The notes: a model not told the origin generated them from the letters alone. Shown: positions 30,389 through 41,670, numbered from the stretch's first letter. The stretch: 64,000 bases of DNA from Fulvimonas soli (GCF_003148905.1 NZ_QGHC01000004.1:186001-250000); one strand, 5' to 3'. Numbers and translations: made by a program.

Positions 30389-32284
30389 TTACTTCTCTCC
30401 ATGTTCGGTACGGCGGATGGAAACCACGTTGTCCGGCTGCGCCCCGTCGCTCCAGCGGAACGAGGGCAGCAGGCTGGACACGCAGCGGCGCAGCTCGTCC
30501 TCGTCGAAGGCGCCCGCGGCCTCGGCGGCCCTGGCCAGCATGGCCTGCAGCAGCTCCCACGACACCTCGCGGTGCTGCGCCAGGAAGATCTTGGCGTGCG
30601 CCGTGGCGATGTAGTTCTCCAGCGGGTGGAACAGCTCCTCGAACAGCTTCTCGCCGGAGCGCAGGCCGGTGTAGACGATCGGGATCTCGGTGCCCGGCTT
30701 CTTGCCGGCCAGGCGGATCATCTGCTCGGCGAGGTCGCGGATCTTCACCGGCTCGCCCATGTCCAGCGCGAAGATCTCGCCGCCCTTGCCCAGGCTGGCC
30801 GCCTGCAGGATCAGCTGGCAGGCCTCCGGGATGGTCATGAAGTAGCGCGAGATCTCCGGGTGGGTGATGGTCACCGGGCCGCCGTCGCGGATCTGCTGGC
30901 GGAACAGCGGCACCACCGAGCCGGCCGAGTCGAGCACGTTGCCGAAGCGCACGGTGAGGTAGCGCGTGTCCGAGCGCGCGTTGAGGTTCTGGCAGTAGAT
31001 CTCCGCCACGCGCTTGCAGGCGCCCATCACGTTGGTGGGGTTGACCGCCTTGTCGGTGGAGATCAGCACGAAGCACTCGGCACCGTACTCGCCGGCCAGG
31101 TCGGCCATCGTGCGCGTGGCCAGCACGTTGTTGCGGAAGGCGCTGCGCAGCTGGTTCTGCAGCATCGGCACATGCTTGTAGGCCGCGGCGTGGAACACCA
31201 CCTGCGGCTTCGACTCGGCGAACACGCGGCGCATCGCGACCGGGTCGCCCGCGTCGGCCAGCACGCTTTCCAGCACCAGCTCCGGGTAGCCGGCGCGAAG
31301 CTCCTGGGTGATCCGGTAGAGGTTGTACTCGCTGTGCTCGACGATGATCAGCGTCTGCGCGCCGAGCCGGCAGACCTGCCGGCACAGCTCCGAGCCGATC
31401 GAGCCGCCGCCGCCGGTGACCAGCACGCGGCGCCCGGTGAGCGTCTCGCGGATCGAGGTCCAGTCCAGCTCCACCGCGTCGCGGCCGAGCAGGTCCTCGA
31501 TCGCGACCTCCTTGATCTCGTTGAACTGCGCGCGCCCCGCCACGACGTCCTCCAGCCGCGGGACGGTGCGGTAGGGCAGCCCGGTGCCGTCGCACAGCTC
31601 GACCACCCGGCGCATCTCGGCGGCCGAGGCCGACGGCAGCGCGATCAGCAGCATGTCCACCGCGGCCTCGCGCACGATCTCCGGCAGCTGCTCGATCCGC
31701 CCGAGCACGGGATGGCCGTTGATGCTGGCGCCGCGCAGGCCCGCGCGGTCGTCGACGAAGCCCACCACGCTGTAGCGGCCGTCGTGGCGCAGGTCGCGCG
31801 ACAGCGTCTCGCCGGCCCGGTCGGCCCCCACGATCAGCACGCGCCGCACCTGCCCCGACTGGAACATGTCCAGCCGGCTGTCCTTCCAGAAGCGGTACGC
31901 CAGCCGGGGAACGCCCAGCAGCACGGCCAGCAGCACCACGTACAGCGGCAGCACCGAGCGCGGCACCCCTTCCAGGCGGTTGTACAGGAACAGCAGCGGG
32001 CCGATCACCAGCGCGCCGCCGACCGAGGCGCGGAAGATGTTCCACAGGTCCGGCAGGCTGGCGAAACGCCACACGCCGCGGTACAGGCCGGTCCAGGTGA
32101 ACATCAGCCCCTGCACCAGCAGCACGATGGGGAATTCCAGCAGCCCGAAGTGCTCCACCTCGTCGGGCCTGACCGTGTAGCGCAGCATCTTGGCCAGCCA
32201 CCAGGCCAGCGCCGCCATCAGCAGGTCGTGCACCACCACCGCGGTGCGCGGCGGGATGAAGCCGATGAGCCTACGCAGCGACAC
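30389..32284 (-). CDS. nucleoside-diphosphate-sugar 4,6-dehydratase (WbpM/CapD type)
   Basis: A 631-residue membrane-bound dehydratase/epimerase for UDP-HexNAc, as in WbpM, FlaA1/PglF-like and CapD proteins. About four N-terminal membrane segments (residues 1-120) precede a first nucleotide-binding domain (VRRVLIVGADRAGETLSRDL) and a second, catalytic one with VLVTGGGGSIGSELCRQ, HAAAYKHVPMLQ, LISTDKAVNPTNVMGACKR and the C-terminal YTGLRSGEKLFEEL. Large WbpM-type members replace the SDR Tyr with Met, and the VMGACK sequence here fits that. The start is a GTG at 32284, overlapping the glycosyltransferase stop by 14 bases. Role: making a deoxy-amino sugar nucleotide, probably for O-antigen. Confidence 0.9.
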   Translation of the reverse strand: MSLRRLIGFIPPRTAVVVHDLLMAALAWWLAKMLRYTVRPDEVEHFGLLEFPIVLLVQGLMFTWTGLYRGVWRFASLPDLWNIFRASVGGALVIGPLLFLYNRLEGVPRSVLPLYVVLLAVLLGVPRLAYRFWKDSRLDMFQSGQVRRVLIVGADRAGETLSRDLRHDGRYSVVGFVDDRAGLRGASINGHPVLGRIEQLPEIVREAAVDMLLIALPSASAAEMRRVVELCDGTGLPYRTVPRLEDVVAGRAQFNEIKEVAIEDLLGRDAVELDWTSIRETLTGRRVLVTGGGGSIGSELCRQVCRLGAQTLIIVEHSEYNLYRITQELRAGYPELVLESVLADAGDPVAMRRVFAESKPQVVFHAAAYKHVPMLQNQLRSAFRNNVLATRTMADLAGEYGAECFVLISTDKAVNPTNVMGACKRVAEIYCQNLNARSDTRYLTVRFGNVLDSAGSVVPLFRQQIRDGGPVTITHPEISRYFMTIPEACQLILQAASLGKGGEIFALDMGEPVKIRDLAEQMIRLAGKKPGTEIPIVYTGLRSGEKLFEELFHPLENYIATAHAKIFLAQHREVSWELLQAMLARAAEAAGAFDEDELRRCVSSLLPSFRWSDGAQPDNVVSIRRTEHGEK

Positions 32285-33296
32285 GGCGCCCTCCGTCGCG
32301 GCCGCGCCGCAGCAGGAACCGCCTGCCCAGGCACCAGGCCGCGGCCGCCAGCGCGTAGGCGGCCGCGCAGGCCGGCAGGGCCATGGCCGGCCGCGCCGTT
32401 CCCCATGCCGCCAGCGGGGCGGCCACAAGCAAATTCCAGACCGTGTACAAATCCGCACTCCTTGCATGCGTGTTGCCGCATCTCACCAGCCACTGGTAGA
32501 GATGCTCGCGGTGGGCCGCATACCAGCGCTTGCCCCGCAGCATGCGGCTGGACAGTGTCAGGCCGGCATCCGTAACGAAGGCGGAACAGAGCGCGAGTGC
32601 GGGCCACAGCAGGACGGGTTGCGTCCGCCAGAGCATCGCGGCATAGCCGAAGACTAGCAGGCCGATGCTGCCGCTACCCACGTCTCCCATGAAGATGCGG
32701 GCCGGCGAGCGGTTGTAGCACCAGAAGCCCAGGCAGGCGGCGGCCAGGCAGGCCGCGAAGGCCGCCAGCGCCGGGGCGCCGGCGACCCAGGCCAGCACGG
32801 CCAGCCCCGCCCCGACGAACATGCCCTGCTGCGCCAGCAGCCCGTCGATGCCGTCCATGAAGTTGTGCAGGTTGATGCTCCAGGCGCCCGCCAGCACCAG
32901 CACCGGCAGCCAGAGGAGGCCGCCCGCGCCGCCCAGCAGCGCGAGCGAGAACAGGGCCGTGGCCGCCAGCTGCGCCGCCAGGCGCGGCAGCACGCCCAGC
33001 GGGCGGTGGTCGTCCCACCAGCCCGCCGCCGCCACCAGCGCCAGGGCCGCCAGCAGGGCCGCCACGGTCCCGGGGCCTTGCGCGCCCGGCAGCGTCCATC
33101 CGGCCCCCGCCATGGTCAGGGCGCAGGCCACGACCACCCCGATGCCGCCGCCGCGCGGCGTGGCGACCCGGTGGGAGCGGCGCTGCCCCGGCTGGTCGAG
33201 CATGCCGCGGCGATGCGCGTAGGCGATCGCCAGGCGCACCAGCAGCCACGCCAGCGCGAAGGCCAGCAGCGGCCAGGCAAGGACGGTCACCGGCAT
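32271..33296 (-). CDS. WecA/WbpL-like glycosyl-1-phosphate transferase
   Basis: A 341-residue polyprenyl-phosphate sugar-1-phosphate transferase of glycosyltransferase family 4 (MraY/WecA). It has about ten hydrophobic segments, an early GMLDQPGQRRSHRVATPRGG motif, NLHNFMDGIDGL (catalytic Asp region), IFMGDVGSGSIG and AHREHLYQWL. These match WbpL/WbcO-type enzymes that start O-antigen or related glycans on undecaprenyl phosphate. The ATG at 33296 is preferred over 33332. The 3' third (about 32420-32560) is distinctly less GC-rich than its neighbours, suggesting recombination there. It lies between lapB and the dehydratase gene. Confidence 0.88.
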   Translation of the reverse strand: MPVTVLAWPLLAFALAWLLVRLAIAYAHRRGMLDQPGQRRSHRVATPRGGGIGVVVACALTMAGAGWTLPGAQGPGTVAALLAALALVAAAGWWDDHRPLGVLPRLAAQLAATALFSLALLGGAGGLLWLPVLVLAGAWSINLHNFMDGIDGLLAQQGMFVGAGLAVLAWVAGAPALAAFAACLAAACLGFWCYNRSPARIFMGDVGSGSIGLLVFGYAAMLWRTQPVLLWPALALCSAFVTDAGLTLSSRMLRGKRWYAAHREHLYQWLVRCGNTHARSADLYTVWNLLVAAPLAAWGTARPAMALPACAAAYALAAAAWCLGRRFLLRRGRDGGRRVAA

Positions 33297-33312
33297 GCCG
33301 GGCGCCACCGCC

Positions 33313-34485
33313 TCATTCGTTGGCCACGCCATGGATCGGGCGGATCGTGCTCCAGCTCTTGCAGCTGGGGCACTGCCAGTGGTGCGCCTTGGCGCCGAAG
33401 CCGCAGCGGCTGCAGCGGTACATCGCCTGGCCCTCGAGCAGCTTGCGGGTGAGGTCGCGCAGGATCAGGAAATTCTCGCGCGCCTCCCCTTCCACCTTGT
33501 CCATGGTGGCGTCGATCAGCGCCATCAGCCCGCGCACCGACGGCCGCTGGCGCAGCTGCGAGGTGAGGAAGTCGATCGCCGTGCGCTCGCCGTCGCGCTG
33601 CCCGTACAGGTGCGTCAGCGCCAGCACCGGCGAGATGCCGTGGTAGCGCGTGAGGATGTCCTGCAGGAAGCGCTCGGCGCGCTCCATCTGGTGCGAACGC
33701 GCGTAGCTGTGCAGCAGCGGCGGCAGGATCTCCGGCACGAAGGCGATGTCGGCCGCCACCGCCTGCTCGTAGGCCTCGACCGCCTCGGCGTGCTCGCCGT
33801 CCTCGGCGTGCAGGCGGCCGGTGATCATGAAGGCGCGCACGCAGTCGGGCTGGCACTCGAAGGCCTGGCGCAGGTAGTCGCGCGCCTCGGCGTGCGCGCC
33901 GTGCTGGCGCGCGCGTTCGGCCAGCTCGCAGTAGAACTGCGCGATCATCGGCGACTCCGGCTCGCCGGTCATCGCCTCCAGCCGGCGCGCGTGCTCGATC
34001 GCCTTGTGCCAGTCGCGCTCGTGCTGGTAGATCGACACCAGGTGGCGCAGCGCCGAGGGCGCGTGCGCGTTCATCGCCACCAGGTCGGAGAACAGCGTCT
34101 CGGCGCGGTCGAGCAGGCCGGCGCGCATGTAGTCCTCGCCCAGTTCCAGCAGCGCCACCGTCTTCATGGCGTCGGTGAGGCCGGGGCGCGAGACCAGGTG
34201 CTGGTGCACGCGGATCGCCCGGTCCACCTCGCCGCGGCGGCGGAACAGGTTGCCGAGCGCGAGATGGGTCTCCACCGTGTCGCGGTTGTACTCGGCGAGC
34301 TTGAGGAACACCTCGATCGCCTTGTCCTGCTCCTCGTTGAGCAGGTAGTTGAGGCCGCGGAAGTAGTCCGACGACAGCTCGCTGACCCGCATGCCCGAGC
34401 GGTGGGCGGCCGCGCGGCGGGCGGTGAGCCAGCCGCTCACGAACGCCGCCGGGATCAGCAGCACCAGCACATACACGATGCTCAT
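33313..34485 (-). CDS. lapB: lipopolysaccharide assembly protein LapB
   Basis: Inner-membrane TPR protein that in E. coli guides FtsH degradation of LpxC and helps coordinate LPS synthesis. The 390-residue product has one N-terminal membrane helix (residues 3-21), about nine TPR units through residue 350, and a C-terminal rubredoxin-like zinc module CSRCGFGAKAHHWQCPSCKS (two CxxC pairs). Start and end match the family. It overlaps lapA by four bases upstream and is followed by the glycosyl-phosphotransferase gene 16 bases after its stop, tying LPS control to polysaccharide initiation in one transcript. Confidence 0.95.
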   Translation of the reverse strand: MSIVYVLVLLIPAAFVSGWLTARRAAAHRSGMRVSELSSDYFRGLNYLLNEEQDKAIEVFLKLAEYNRDTVETHLALGNLFRRRGEVDRAIRVHQHLVSRPGLTDAMKTVALLELGEDYMRAGLLDRAETLFSDLVAMNAHAPSALRHLVSIYQHERDWHKAIEHARRLEAMTGEPESPMIAQFYCELAERARQHGAHAEARDYLRQAFECQPDCVRAFMITGRLHAEDGEHAEAVEAYEQAVAADIAFVPEILPPLLHSYARSHQMERAERFLQDILTRYHGISPVLALTHLYGQRDGERTAIDFLTSQLRQRPSVRGLMALIDATMDKVEGEARENFLILRDLTRKLLEGQAMYRCSRCGFGAKAHHWQCPSCKSWSTIRPIHGVANE

Positions 34486-34745
34486 GAATGGGCCGGCGTC
34501 CTGGCGACGGCGCCGCTACGGCGCTCCTTGCCACGCCGGCGGCGGTGCTGCCACTGCACGCCCAGCCACGCGGTCAGGCCGCCCAGCAGCCAGCCGACGA
34601 CCAGCGCAACCAGCAGGGCCGCCCCCTTGGGCCATTCGATCCGGGCGAGGCCGAGGTCGTAGCTCACCAGATCGGCGTTGAGCGCGCCGATCGCCACGCC
34701 GGCGGCCGCGGACAGCAACAGAACGAGCAAGGCTAGCAATCGCAT
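34482..34745 (-). CDS. lapA: lipopolysaccharide assembly protein LapA domain protein
   Basis: An 87-residue inner-membrane protein with two hydrophobic segments (about residues 2-21 and 40-63) and a basic C-terminal tail, the DUF1049/LapA layout. The conserved NADLVSYDL turn lies between the helices. In E. coli LapA is encoded directly before LapB and associates with it. Here the two reading frames overlap by four bases. A strong terminator separates it from ihfB, so lapA likely has its own promoter in the 77-base remainder of the gap; no clear -10/-35 pair was identified. Confidence 0.88.
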   Translation of the reverse strand: MRLLALLVLLLSAAAGVAIGALNADLVSYDLGLARIEWPKGAALLVALVVGWLLGGLTAWLGVQWQHRRRRGKERRSGAVARTPAHS

Positions 34746-34821
34746 GGAACGGACTTTACCCGAAGCCGCCGGGCAGGCACAGGCACGGCGCCGTCGACGC
34801 GGCCGTCCGGCGCCCGGACAT

Positions 34822-34853
34822 GAAAAAGGCAGGACCGGCTCGCGCCGCCTGCC
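34822..34853 (-). terminator. intrinsic terminator after ihfB
   Basis: On the minus strand GGCAGG-CGGC-GCGA-GCCG-GT-CCTGCC is followed by TTTTTC. The stem is ten base pairs with a two-base bulge, capped by a GNRA tetraloop. It ends the rpsA-ihfB transcript before lapA. Confidence 0.85.
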
Positions 34854-34882
34854 CCCGGCTGGAGGAAAAAACGCGGGGCCGC

Positions 34883-35182
34883 TCAGGCCGGCGGATTCCC
34901 CGCGGACTGGTTGACCCGCTCCCGCAGCTCCTTGCCCGGCTTGAAGTGCGGCACGTGCTTGCCGGGCAGCGCCACCGCCTCGCCGGTCTTGGGGTTGCGC
35001 CCCATCCGCGGCGGACGGTAGTGCAGCGCGAAGCTGCCGAACCCGCGCACCTCGATGCGCTCGCCGTTGGCCAGCGCGTGGCTCATCTGCTCGATCACGC
35101 TCTTGACCGCAAGCTCGACATCGCCAAACGCGAGATGGGTCTGGCGCCGCGCCAGTGCCTCGATCAGTTCGGATTTTGTCAT
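34883..35182 (-). CDS. ihfB: integration host factor subunit beta
   Basis: DNA-bending subunit that pairs with IhfA and acts in recombination, transcription and replication. The 99-residue product is collinear with HU/IHF proteins: [19 protein letters not shown], the beta-arm [20 protein letters not shown] with the intercalating Pro in RNPKTGE, and [15 protein letters not shown]. The C-terminal tail NQSAGNPPA is ordinary for beta subunits. It lies 73 bases after rpsA on the same strand, the conserved proteobacterial rpsA-ihfB order, with a perfect hairpin in the gap and a strong terminator after it. Confidence 0.97.
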   Translation of the reverse strand: MTKSELIEALARRQTHLAFGDVELAVKSVIEQMSHALANGERIEVRGFGSFALHYRPPRMGRNPKTGEAVALPGKHVPHFKPGKELRERVNQSAGNPPA

Positions 35183-35210
35183 GGGTCCCCTATGTCCGTG
35201 ACGTGGAGTG

Positions 35211-35234
35211 GCGGGACGGCTCGCGCCGTCCCGC
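35211..35234 (-). other. perfect hairpin between rpsA and ihfB
   Basis: GCGGGACGGC-GCGA-GCCGTCCCGC on the minus strand: ten base pairs, no mismatch, GNRA loop. No T tract follows, so it is more likely an mRNA processing or stabilising element that sets rpsA/ihfB ratios than a full terminator. Confidence 0.6.
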
Positions 35235-35255
35235 TTCCATCTTTGCGACCGCGGA

Positions 35256-36932
35256 TCAGTCGGCCTTGTTGAGCTGTTCCTTCAGCAGGGCGCCGAGCTT
35301 GGTGGTGGCGCCGCCGCCGGCGGAACCGTACTCGGCCATGGCGTCCTGCAGGTCGGCCTCGTCCTTGGCGCGGATCGACAGCGAGAGCTGGCGGCCCTTG
35401 CGGTCCATGCCGGTGAACTTGGCCTCGACCTTGTCGCCCACCTTCAGGTGCTGGGTGGCGTCGTCGATGCGCTCCTTGGCGATGTCGTTGGCGCGGATGT
35501 AGCCCTCGACGCCGTCGCCCAGGTCGACCACCGCGCCCTTGGCGTCCACTTCCTTCACCGTGCCGCTGACGATGCTGCCGCGCGGATGGTTGGCCATGAA
35601 CTGGCCGAACGGGTCCTGCTCCATCTGCTTGATGCCGAGGCTGATGCGCTCGCGCTCCGGATCGACGGCCAGCACCACCGCCTCGATCTCGTCGCCCTTC
35701 TTGAAGTTGCGCACCAGGTCCTCGCCGGAGGCCTGCCAGGAGATGTCCGACAGGTGCACCAGGCCGTCGATGCCGCCTTCCAGGCCGATGAAGATGCCGA
35801 AGTCGGTGATCGACTTGATCTGGCCGGAGACCTTGTCGCCCTTCTTGTGCATGGCGGCGAAGGCTTCCCACGGGTTGGAGCGGGTCTGCTTGATGCCCAG
35901 CGAGATGCGGCGGCGCTCCTCGTCCACGTCCAGCACCATGACCTCGGTCTCGTCGCCGACCTGCACCACCTTGGCCGGGTTGACGTTCTTGTTGGTCCAG
36001 TCCATCTCGGAGACGTGCACCAGGCCCTCGACGCCCGGCTCGATCTCGACGAAGCAGCCGTAGTCGGTGACGTTGGAGACCTTGCCGAACAGGCGGCTGC
36101 CCACCGGGTAGCGGCGGGAGATGTTGACCCACGGGTCGTCGCCCAGCTGCTTGAGGCCCAGGCTGACGCGGTTGCGCTCGCGGTCGTACTTGAGCACGCG
36201 CACTTCCAGCTCGTCGCCGACGTTGACCACCTCGGACGGATGGCGCACGCGCTTCCACGCCATGTCGGTGATGTGCAGCAGGCCGTCGATGCCACCCAGG
36301 TCCACGAACGCGCCGTAGTCGGTGAGGTTCTTGACCGTGCCCTTGACCACCGCGCCCTCGGTCAGGCGCTCCAGCAGCTTCTCGCGCTCCTCGGAGAACT
36401 CGGTCTCGACGACGGCGCGGCGGCTGACCACCACGTTGTTGCGCTTGCGGTCCAGCTTGATGATCTTGAACTCGAGGTCCTTGCCCTCGAGGTACACCGG
36501 GTCGCGCACCGGGCGCACGTCGACCAGCGAGCCCGGCAGGAACGCGCGGACGTCCTTGATGTCGACGGTGAAGCCGCCCTTGACCTTGCCGGAGATCTTG
36601 CCGGTGATGGTCTCTTCCTTGTCGAAGGCCTGCTCGAGGTCGTCCCACACCATCGAACGCTTGGCCTTCTCGCGGGAGAGCTTGGTCTCGCCGAAGCCGT
36701 CTTCCAGCGCGTCGAGGGCCACCTTCACCTCGTCGCCCACCTGCACTTCCAGCGTGCCGTCCTCGTTCTTGAACTGCTCGATCGGGACGATGCCCTCGCT
36801 CTTCAGGCCGGCGTTGATGACCACCACATCGTTGCGGATCTCCACCACGATGCCGGTGACGATGGCGCCCGGCTTGAGCTTGGCGATGGCCTGCTGGCTC
36901 TGTTCAAACAGCTCGGCAAAACTTTCAGTCAT
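35256..36932 (-). CDS. rpsA: 30S ribosomal protein S1
   Basis: RNA-binding ribosomal protein that brings structured mRNAs to the 30S subunit. The 558-residue product has six S1 OB-fold repeats; the canonical [20 protein letters not shown] and [20 protein letters not shown] units are evident, and the last two repeats are more divergent as usual. The length equals the gammaproteobacterial norm of about 557-560. The ATG at 36932 ([12 protein letters not shown]) is chosen over the open frame to 36986. The 183-base gap behind cmk contains several GC-rich hairpins and could hold its autoregulatory leader, though no specific S1 site is identified. Confidence 0.97.
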   Translation of the reverse strand: MTESFAELFEQSQQAIAKLKPGAIVTGIVVEIRNDVVVINAGLKSEGIVPIEQFKNEDGTLEVQVGDEVKVALDALEDGFGETKLSREKAKRSMVWDDLEQAFDKEETITGKISGKVKGGFTVDIKDVRAFLPGSLVDVRPVRDPVYLEGKDLEFKIIKLDRKRNNVVVSRRAVVETEFSEEREKLLERLTEGAVVKGTVKNLTDYGAFVDLGGIDGLLHITDMAWKRVRHPSEVVNVGDELEVRVLKYDRERNRVSLGLKQLGDDPWVNISRRYPVGSRLFGKVSNVTDYGCFVEIEPGVEGLVHVSEMDWTNKNVNPAKVVQVGDETEVMVLDVDEERRRISLGIKQTRSNPWEAFAAMHKKGDKVSGQIKSITDFGIFIGLEGGIDGLVHLSDISWQASGEDLVRNFKKGDEIEAVVLAVDPERERISLGIKQMEQDPFGQFMANHPRGSIVSGTVKEVDAKGAVVDLGDGVEGYIRANDIAKERIDDATQHLKVGDKVEAKFTGMDRKGRQLSLSIRAKDEADLQDAMAEYGSAGGGATTKLGALLKEQLNKAD

Positions 36933-37115
36933 GTTGATTCCAGAAATGAGAAAAGGCCGCCGCCCGTGCGCGCCGTCGGATGTCATGCGCAGGGACGATC
37001 AGGCCCACCGGTTGTGGGTGCCGCAGGCCCGGTGCGCGAAGCGCCGGTCCGTTGCCACCGTTGACCAAGACCCCCGCCGCGGCGGAGGCGCCTAAAGGCC
37101 GCGCACGGCCCCTTG

Positions 37116-37796
37116 TCAGGGACGCACGACGGCCAAAACCTTCGCGACCACGTCCGCGATGGGCATGCCGGTGGAATCCACCAGCAGCGCATCCTCGGCC
37201 GGTTTCAGCGGCGCGACCGCCCGCGACGCATCGCGTTCGTCCCGCGCCTCGATTTCCCGCTGAAGAGTGCCGAGTGTAACGCCAAGCCCCTTTTCCTTCA
37301 ACTGTTTATAGCGCCTTTTCGCCCGCTCGGCGGCGCTGGCGGTGAGGAACACCTTGTATGGGGCATCGGGGAAGATCACCGTGCCCATGTCGCGCCCGTC
37401 CGCCACCAGCCCGGGCGGCTTGCGGAACGACAGCTGCAAATCCACCAGCGCCTGGCGCACCGACGGGATCGAGGCGATCGCCGAGGCCGCCGCGCCGGCC
37501 GTCTCGGTGCGCAGCTCGTCGGTGGCGTCGTGGCCGTTGACCAGGATGCGGGTGTCGGCGCCGTCCGCGCTGGGCTGGAAACGGATCTTCACCGACTGCG
37601 CGCAGCGGGTCACCGCGTCGCCGTCGGACAGGTCCAGCCCCTCCATGCCGGCGGCGTAGCCCACCGCCCGGTACAGCGCGCCCGAGTCCAGCAGCCGCCA
37701 GCCCAGCTGCTCGGCCACCAGCCGGCTGACCGTGCCCTTGCCCGACCCCGAAGGTCCGTCGATGGTCAGCACGGGGACGGACGAGGCTCGGCTCAT
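37116..37796 (-). CDS. cmk: cytidylate kinase
   Basis: Phosphorylates CMP and dCMP with ATP. The 226-residue product has the P-loop [18 protein letters not shown] at residues 11-28, [15 protein letters not shown], the CMP-binding [15 protein letters not shown] with the DGRDMGT core, and [15 protein letters not shown] near the C terminus. It precedes rpsA on the same strand, the conserved cmk-rpsA-ihfB order. Divergent from the acyl-CoA-binding protein gene. Confidence 0.97.
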   Translation of the reverse strand: MSRASSVPVLTIDGPSGSGKGTVSRLVAEQLGWRLLDSGALYRAVGYAAGMEGLDLSDGDAVTRCAQSVKIRFQPSADGADTRILVNGHDATDELRTETAGAAASAIASIPSVRQALVDLQLSFRKPPGLVADGRDMGTVIFPDAPYKVFLTASAAERAKRRYKQLKEKGLGVTLGTLQREIEARDERDASRAVAPLKPAEDALLVDSTGMPIADVVAKVLAVVRP

Positions 37797-37906
37797 GGGG
37801 AATTCCTGGTGGTGCGGGACGAATGCGCCAGTCTAGCGCGTTGACCCTCCCGGGGGCGCGTGCTATCAAGCCGCACCGCTTTTCCGCAGGCCAGCGCCAC
37901 CCGCCC

Positions 37907-38164
37907 ATGAACGATCTTCGCCGCGAGTTCGACCAGGCCGCCGAGGACGTCAAGCAGCTGGCCCGCCGCCCGGACAACGACACCCTGCTGCGCCTGTACG
38001 CGCTCTACAAGCAGGCCACCGAGGGCGACATCCACGCGGACCAGCCCGGCTTCTTCGACTTCGTCGGCACCGCCAAGCACGAAGCCTGGAACCAGCTGCG
38101 CGGCCTCGGCGCGGAGGAGGCGATGCGCCGCTACGTCGCGCTGGTGCGGCAGCTGCTCGCCTGA
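37907..38164 (+). CDS. acyl-CoA-binding protein
   Basis: An 85-residue four-helix acyl-CoA-binding protein (ACBP), which buffers long-chain acyl-CoA in the cytosol. It carries the family signature LLRLYALYKQATEGD with the Tyr and Lys that contact the CoA adenine and phosphate, and the AKHEAWNQLRGL helix. The ATG at 37907 gives the normal ACBP length; the frame is open to 37823 without conserved residues. ACBPs are less widespread in bacteria than in eukaryotes but are regular in this order. It lies upstream of a 2,4-dienoyl-CoA reductase-like gene on the same strand, which fits a fatty-acid context. Confidence 0.92.
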   Translation: MNDLRREFDQAAEDVKQLARRPDNDTLLRLYALYKQATEGDIHADQPGFFDFVGTAKHEAWNQLRGLGAEEAMRRYVALVRQLLA

Positions 38165-38238
38165 TCCGCCGGCCCACGCCGTTCTCCCGACCGCCCGCGC
38201 ATCCGGCATCGCCGCCGGACGCGCGCGCGCCCGCTTGA

Positions 38239-40311
<2,073 letters not shown>

Positions 40312-40495
40312 GCGGCGGCGCCCGCCGCGGCTTGCGCAGGGAAGCGGAAACGAAAGCGCCCCGCGAACGACGCGTCGGTATCGGCTCGGGGGGGAGATAG
40401 CCGGATACCGCGGGGATAGCGTCGCTGCGGGGCGAGGGTCACCGCCACCTGGGGGAGGGGTAGTGGCGGGACGGGGATAGATTATGATCGACCGG

Positions 40496-40524
40496 GTATC
40501 CAATCCAATATATATTTTGGATAC
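40496..40524. promoter_or_regulatory. candidate LysR autoregulatory site
   Basis: A perfect inverted repeat GTATCCAA (40496-40503) / TTGGATAC (40517-40524) with 13 bases between lies 20 bases before the LysR start, inside a markedly AT-rich stretch. A weaker ATAC...GTAT pair follows. LysR-type regulators bind dyads of T-N11-A character near their own promoters, so this is a likely operator. Confidence 0.55.
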
Positions 40525-40544
40525 TTCTTATTTGATATTCGTAT

Positions 40545-41456
40545 ATGTTCGATTTCCGCCAGTTGCGCTACTTCGTGGCGGTTGCCGAGGAACTGAGCTT
40601 CACCCGGGCCGCCCAGCGCCTGCACATCTCGCAGCCGCCGCTTTCGCAGCAGATCCAGGCGCTCGAGCAGGACCTGGGCGTGCGCCTGTTCCAGCGCGAC
40701 CGGCGCAACGTGGCGCTGACCGAGCCGGGCCGGGTGATGCTCGAGCAGGCCCGCCAGATCCTGGCCAAGGCCGACGAGGCGCGCGCGCAGGTGAACGAGG
40801 CGGCCGCCGGCTTCAGCGGCCACCTCAAGCTCGCCTATACGGTATCGGTCTCCTTCCACCGCGCCCTGCCCCAGACCCTGCTGCGCTTCGGCCAGCGCGT
40901 GCCCAGGGTGCGCATGCAGCTGCACGAGATGTATTCCGAGGCGCAGTTCGACGCGCTGCGCAGCGGCCAGATCGACGTCGGCTTCGTCCGCGCCGAGCCG
41001 CGGCACGGGGCCGACGTGCGCGCCCTGCGGCTGGACGTGATCGACTACGAGCCGCTGCTGCTCGCCCTGCCCTCCGGGCACCGGCTGGCGGGGCGCGACA
41101 GCCTGGAGCTGGGCGAGGTGGCCGGCGAGAGCTTCGTGATCCAGCCGCGCGAGCTGGCCTCCAACCTGCACGACCGCCTGCTGCAGCTGGCCGCCAAGGC
41201 GGACTTCCACCCGACGATCCGCCTGCAGGCGCAGCAGATCAACGGCCTGATCGCGCTGGTCGCCGCCGGCATGGGCCTGGCGCTGGTGCCGGCCAGCATG
41301 CGCGCGGTGCAGCTGGGCGGCGTCAGCTACGTCTCGCTGGAGGACCCCGACGCCTACCTGCTGCTCGCCGTCGCCAGCCGCCGCGACAATCCCTCGCCGG
41401 CGCTGGCCAAATTCCTGGACATCGTCACCGGCGCCGACGACGGCGCGGACTTGTGA
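40545..41456 (+). CDS. LysR family transcriptional regulator
   Basis: A 303-residue LysR-type regulator. The N-terminal winged HTH (LRYFVAVAEELSFTRAAQRL, HISQPPLSQQIQALEQDLGV, RLFQRDRRNVALTEPG) is followed by a linker helix and a substrate-binding domain (about 92-295) of the aromatic-degradation/CbnR-BenM type in appearance. No divergent target operon is present: the gene upstream runs in the same direction. It may regulate fadH, itself or distant genes. The AT-rich promoter with a clear dyad is unlike the rest of the window. The start lacks an obvious Shine-Dalgarno sequence. Confidence 0.9.
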   Translation: MFDFRQLRYFVAVAEELSFTRAAQRLHISQPPLSQQIQALEQDLGVRLFQRDRRNVALTEPGRVMLEQARQILAKADEARAQVNEAAAGFSGHLKLAYTVSVSFHRALPQTLLRFGQRVPRVRMQLHEMYSEAQFDALRSGQIDVGFVRAEPRHGADVRALRLDVIDYEPLLLALPSGHRLAGRDSLELGEVAGESFVIQPRELASNLHDRLLQLAAKADFHPTIRLQAQQINGLIALVAAGMGLALVPASMRAVQLGGVSYVSLEDPDAYLLLAVASRRDNPSPALAKFLDIVTGADDGADL

Positions 41457-41479
41457 ACGGGCCGGCGAGCCGCTACACT
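41451..41479 (+). promoter_or_regulatory. sigma-70 promoter for rpmJ
   Basis: TTGTGA (41451-41456) and TACACT (41474-41479) with a 17-base spacer. The -35 overlaps the LysR stop codon. The start site would lie about 35 bases before rpmJ. No Zur-like palindrome was seen in it. Confidence 0.7.
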
Positions 41480-41519
41480 TACGCGCTTGTATTTCTTCGA
41501 TTAGTTCCAGGAGCTGGCC

Positions 41520-41645
41520 GTGAAGGTGCTTTCCTCTTTGAAGTCCGCCAAGCAGCGGCACCGTGACTGCAAGGTTGTGCGCCGTCGCGGCAAGGTATTC
41601 GTGATCTGCAAGAGCAACCCGCGTTTCAAGGCCCGTCAGCGCTGA
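41520..41645 (+). CDS. rpmJ: 50S ribosomal protein L36, zinc-independent type
   Basis: A 41-residue L36 protein starting at a GTG, with AGGAG seven bases upstream. The conserved features are [20 protein letters not shown] and the tail SNPRFKARQ. The zinc-binding form has a CxxC...C...H ribbon; here only Cys17 and Cys30 remain, so this is the C-minus (YkgO-type) paralogue. In many gammaproteobacteria that form is a zinc-starvation spare; in Lysobacterales it often appears as a stand-alone gene, as here, with its own sigma-70 promoter and a strong terminator. Too short for most gene callers but unmistakable. Confidence 0.95.
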   Translation: MKVLSSLKSAKQRHRDCKVVRRRGKVFVICKSNPRFKARQR

Positions 41646-41670
41646 GCCTCAGCCGCGACGAGCGAAACGG

